From assembly GCA_963718145.1 (NCBI GenBank), contig CAVQYJ010000008.1, positions 62,001-126,000 on the forward strand: a stretch of DNA of 64,000 bases, in the 5' to 3' direction. This stretch comes from UBA7672 sp963718145 (GTDB taxonomy: Bacteria > Pseudomonadota > Alphaproteobacteria > Caulobacterales > Hyphomonadaceae). The notes under the pieces are model-generated. The model ran no database searches. It saw nothing but the letters and a program-made list of their open reading frames with translations, and was not told the origin of the DNA. Below are positions 61,124 to 64,000 of the stretch, piece by piece. The number at the start of each line of letters is the position of its first letter. Within the stretch, counting starts at the first letter, position 1. A program made the position numbers and the translations under genes.

Positions 61124-61984
61124 ATGCAGCTTGGCTCACTTGCACGCTGGATCAAGCGCGATTCCCCCTTATGGGAGGGCGAGCTGTTCACAGTTTCCGT
61201 CGAAGGGCCGAAGGACGGCCGCGACGTGATCTTCGTCCACGGCCTCGCGGCGTCGCCCGAATGCTGGGAGGGCGTGGTCGACCACCTGTCCGGGGCGCGG
61301 TCTCACCTGCTTCACATGAGGGGGTTCGCCGGTCTGCCGGCGAGCGGCTTTCGCGAGCCGATGAACTTCCTCAAGCCCATGGCCGATGCCGTGGCCGGCT
61401 ACATCCGAACGCTGAAGGCCGGCCCCGTGGCAGTCGTCGGCCATTCGATGGGCGGGATCGTCTGCCTGATCCTGGCGCGGGATCATCCCGACGTGGTCGG
61501 CCGGCTGATGGTGGTCGATGTGCCGGCCTTCTTCTCCGTGCTGATCAATCCCTTCGCCACCGCCGGTAATGTGGCGCACCTCGCCGAGCATTCTCGCCGC
61601 AGCTATTTCGAGAAGTCGGGCAAGGCGGCGGAGGAAGACCTGCGCCGCTCGGCCGACAAGCTGGTCGGCGATCCGGAGACAGTGCAGCGCATCGTCTCCT
61701 GGGGCCTGGCCTCCGACCGGGGCGTCACGGCCGACGTGATGGCAGAGGTGATGGTGACCGACCTGCGCGGCGACGTGGCCCGCATCGAGGCGCCCGTCGA
61801 CGTGATCTATGCATGGGACCAGTCGGGCCACGCCACGCGCATGGGGCTCGACCAGGCCTATGGATCTTCCTATTCGAAGCTGAAGGGCGCGCGGCTGCAG
61901 CGCATCGACCAGGCGCGGCATTACGTCATGTTCGACCAGCCAGACATCTTCTACAATGCCGTGCGCGACTGGCTGGCCCGCTAG
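61124..61984 (+). CDS. alpha/beta hydrolase next to phaR
   Basis: The ATG at 61124 has GGAG nine bases upstream. The 286-aa protein has the oxyanion region FVHGLAASPECWEG, the nucleophile elbow VVGHSMGGIVCLI and a late His region QARHYVMFDQPD. No signal peptide is present, so it is cytosolic. It lies six bases before phaR and divergent from phaC, so it might be an intracellular polymer or oligomer hydrolase. That role is inference. Confidence 0.75.
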   Translation: MQLGSLARWIKRDSPLWEGELFTVSVEGPKDGRDVIFVHGLAASPECWEGVVDHLSGARSHLLHMRGFAGLPASGFREPMNFLKPMADAVAGYIRTLKAGPVAVVGHSMGGIVCLILARDHPDVVGRLMVVDVPAFFSVLINPFATAGNVAHLAEHSRRSYFEKSGKAAEEDLRRSADKLVGDPETVQRIVSWGLASDRGVTADVMAEVMVTDLRGDVARIEAPVDVIYAWDQSGHATRMGLDQAYGSSYSKLKGARLQRIDQARHYVMFDQPDIFYNAVRDWLAR

Positions 61985-61990
61985 AGACGA

Positions 61991-62596
61991 ATGAGCATGA
62001 GCGAACCTGAAACCATCGAGCTGCGCCGCTATCCGAGCCGGAAGCTCTACAACAAGAATTCATCGAGCTATGTGCGCCTGCCCGAGGTCGCCGAAATGGT
62101 GCGGCGCGGGGCGAACATCCGCGTGGAAGACACCGAGACCGGCGAGGACGTGACCCGCGCCGTTCTGCTGCAGATCATCCTTGAACAGGAAAACCAGACG
62201 GCGGGCACGATGCTGTCGGCCGACCTGATGATGGACATGATCCGCCTGCACCAGTCCAAGGCGTCGGAGATGATGACCGGCCTGTTCGAACAGTCGGTGG
62301 CGTTCATCCGCTCGCAGCAGGAACAGCTCGCGACCTCGATGTCGACGACAATGGTCCAGCCCTGGAACGTGTTCGATCCCAACGCGATGCAGGAGATGCA
62401 GCGAGAATACCAGAAACGACTCGCCAGCTTCTGGAGCGGGGGCATGCAGATGCCCGGTATGGGCGCCGCCATGCCCGGCATGTCCAGCGCACCCAAGAAG
62501 GCCGAGGCGGCAGGCGTCACGACTGCCGAAGCCGCCGAGCTGCAAGCCCTCCGCTCGCGGCTGGAAGAGCTGGAAAAGAAGGTGGCGAAGAAGTAG
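61991..62596 (+). CDS. phaR: polyhydroxyalkanoate synthesis repressor
   Basis: PhaR binds DNA near phasin and pha genes and is released by polymer granules. The 201-aa protein has the family N terminus IELRRYPSRKLYNKNSSSYV, VLLQIILEQENQTAGTMLS and MMDMIRLHQSK, followed by a Met/Gly-rich linker and a C-terminal coiled coil (LRSRLEELEKKVAKK). The start at 61991 may be followed by a second ATG at 61997. It is likely cotranscribed with the hydrolase upstream. Confidence 0.93.
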   Translation: MSMSEPETIELRRYPSRKLYNKNSSSYVRLPEVAEMVRRGANIRVEDTETGEDVTRAVLLQIILEQENQTAGTMLSADLMMDMIRLHQSKASEMMTGLFEQSVAFIRSQQEQLATSMSTTMVQPWNVFDPNAMQEMQREYQKRLASFWSGGMQMPGMGAAMPGMSSAPKKAEAAGVTTAEAAELQALRSRLEELEKKVAKK

Positions 62597-62629
62597 GGCG
62601 TGCCGCCCCGCGATCCCGCTTGACCTGCC

Positions 62630-64000
62630 CTATTTCCTCCCCACCCGGTAATCGCGCGTCGCTTCCTTCAACAGGGCGTCGAGCGCCATGGGCGGGCGTT
62701 TGAACTGCTCGTTGGCGAACAGCGGCGCCTGGTCGGCAAAGTGCGGCGAGGATGCGTCCCTCGTCGCCGAGCCGTACTGGTGGATGGTGTCCAGCGTGTA
62801 GGCGCCATCCGGCGCCCAGTCCGCGATCAGGACATAGGTGTCGCCCGCCGTGCCGTGTCGGAACTTGTCCCTCGCGAGATCACCCGTGGTGTAGACGGCG
62901 CGCAGCGTGTCCGGGCCGCCATTGGTCGGCCAGGAGTTCGCTCCGCGCTGGATGCGGCTGACCTCGCCCCATGTGGGATCGGTTCGGCCGGTTGCGGATC
63001 TGAGCAGGGCGGCAGTCTCCACGAGGGCGGCCTGGGCCCGCGTCTGGTCATACTCGCCATTGATCTGGCCGCCCATCGCCCTCTGCGCTGTGAAGATGGC
63101 GAGCGCCGCGTGACGATTGTCCTTGTCAGCCGAGCCGTCCCAGCCCGAGAGCTGGTCGATCAGCGTCTGCACGCTGGCGTCGTTCGAGCCCTCCGCAACG
63201 AGGGCCTCGATCATGCCGTGGATGTTCGAGTCGATCGAATAGATATGGTCCATCTTGTAATCGATGAACTCCTCGCGGGTGATGGACGTGTCCTTGCCGT
63301 ACAGCTCCTGGGCGCGCAGGCCGCGATTGGTGAGATTGGTGTCGATGCCGAAGCTGGCGGGATAGTTTTCGGGCTTCGGATTGTCTTCCTCCGACGAAGC
63401 GAGGAAGGGCGTGTGGTTGGAATTCTCGACCCAGCCCGATTTGGGGTTGATCACCGAGGGCAGCGCCTCGACCGGCGCCCAGCCCTTCCACAGCGTTTCA
63501 GAAATATCGCCAGGGAGGATTTTCTTGCGGTCCCAGCCCTCGACGCGCTTCGGCATGTGGGCGTTCCAGAAATAGGCGATGTGGCCGCCCGAGTCGGCGA
63601 CAACATAGTTCACGCTCGGGATCGCATTGTATCTGACCTGCGCCGCGCGCCACTCATCGACCGTCTTCGCGGTGTTCATGGCGAGATACTGGTCGAGATA
63701 CTCAAATTCCCCGGCGCCGGAGAACGAGACGGCGAAGACGCCTCTTGGCGTCACGAACACCGGTCCATGCTCGGACCAGTAGCCCATGTGCTCAACAGGA
63801 AAGAGCGCGCCGTCCCTGAGCACGTTGTACCGGATGGGGTGGCGGGTCAGGTCCTTCCACGCACCGTCCATGCGGTATTTCGTGGGCGTCTTCTCGTTGT
63901 CGACCACGAGCAGATAAGTGTCGAAGAGATCCGGCCTGTTGACCGTTGCGGCCCAGCCGAGCTTTGGCCCGGCGCCGTGCAGGATCAGCGGCGTTCCGGG
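62630..64000 (-). CDS. penicillin acylase family protein (5' end outside window)
   Basis: The frame is open from 64000 to the stop at 62630, 456 codons, and enters from outside the window. The sequence (LILHGAGPKLGWAATVNRPD, YVVADSGGHIAYFWNAHMPKR, GWVENSNHTPF) matches the large chain of penicillin acylase and acyl-homoserine lactone acylase Ntn hydrolases, which remove acyl groups in the periplasm. The catalytic Ser at the chain start is not in view. An ATG at 63907 would cut the conserved region, so the real start is further upstream. Confidence 0.87.
   Translation of the reverse strand, partial: PGTPLILHGAGPKLGWAATVNRPDLFDTYLLVVDNEKTPTKYRMDGAWKDLTRHPIRYNVLRDGALFPVEHMGYWSEHGPVFVTPRGVFAVSFSGAGEFEYLDQYLAMNTAKTVDEWRAAQVRYNAIPSVNYVVADSGGHIAYFWNAHMPKRVEGWDRKKILPGDISETLWKGWAPVEALPSVINPKSGWVENSNHTPFLASSEEDNPKPENYPASFGIDTNLTNRGLRAQELYGKDTSITREEFIDYKMDHIYSIDSNIHGMIEALVAEGSNDASVQTLIDQLSGWDGSADKDNRHAALAIFTAQRAMGGQINGEYDQTRAQAALVETAALLRSATGRTDPTWGEVSRIQRGANSWPTNGGPDTLRAVYTTGDLARDKFRHGTAGDTYVLIADWAPDGAYTLDTIHQYGSATRDASSPHFADQAPLFANEQFKRPPMALDALLKEATRDYRVGRK

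Noticed and set aside
1..64000. CRISPR arrays, rRNA operons, IS transposases or intact prophage genes
   Set aside because: None of the repeats have CRISPR spacing, and no rRNA, transposase or phage structural gene was found in any frame read.

Overview
The window is chromosomal DNA of a GC-rich alphaproteobacterium. Lipoprotein-rich gene content, a PHA module (phasin, class I PhaC, PhaR), split glyQ/glyS, ETF-quinone oxidoreductase, a family-4-type uracil-DNA glycosylase, a TIGR02301 protein and the nadA/nadB/nadC layout fit Caulobacterales or Hyphomonadales best. That placement is inference. No rRNA, CRISPR array or intact integrase was found; there is one tRNA-Leu.

Layout. 0-9.6 kb: a partial radical SAM gene, an alpha/beta hydrolase, a uracil-DNA glycosylase, ETF-quinone oxidoreductase, a TPR lipoprotein and then, on the minus strand, an unusual protein joining a class III nucleotide cyclase-like domain, a cyclic-nucleotide-binding domain and a TIR domain. 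9.8-16 kb: a second TPR lipoprotein, ispE, a MraY/WecA-type transferase, polyprenyl synthetase and a TrmN6-like methyltransferase. 16-29 kb: glyQ, a run of small secreted or accessory genes (cupins, SGNH hydrolase, SDR, GST, DUF2314), glyS and ppdK. 30.6-41.6 kb: a cell wall hydrolase and the NAD island. The NAD island is one coupled minus-strand operon, nadA - four paralogous exported proteins - nadB - nadC, with two CTCA-N3-TGAG palindromes upstream and an NrtR/NadQ-like regulator 2.2 kb away in an HD hydrolase - phosphatase - regulator operon. 42-52.5 kb: dihydroorotase, a voltage-gated-type K+ channel, two alpha/beta hydrolases, a 2-hydroxyacid oxidase plus ThDP decarboxylase pair, a hybrid histidine kinase and a TIGR02301 protein. 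52.6-55.3 kb: a tRNA-Leu(UAA) whose 5' half is repeated 2.5 kb away, enclosing a less GC-rich remnant island (WD40 protein, DNA methyltransferase fragment). 55.3-64 kb: moeA/moaC, the PHA genes and a penicillin acylase-family gene cut by the window end.

Reading frames are broken in about ten genes, including essential ones (glyS with at least seven breaks, moeA, ETF-QO). Most breaks are single extra bases, several in short G/C runs. This looks like residual sequencing error rather than gene decay, so these genes are annotated across the breaks.

The most interesting items are the cyclase-cNMP-TIR polypeptide, which resembles a Pycsar cyclase and its PycTIR effector in one reading unit, and the family of four tandem, four-cysteine exported proteins embedded in the NAD biosynthesis operon.
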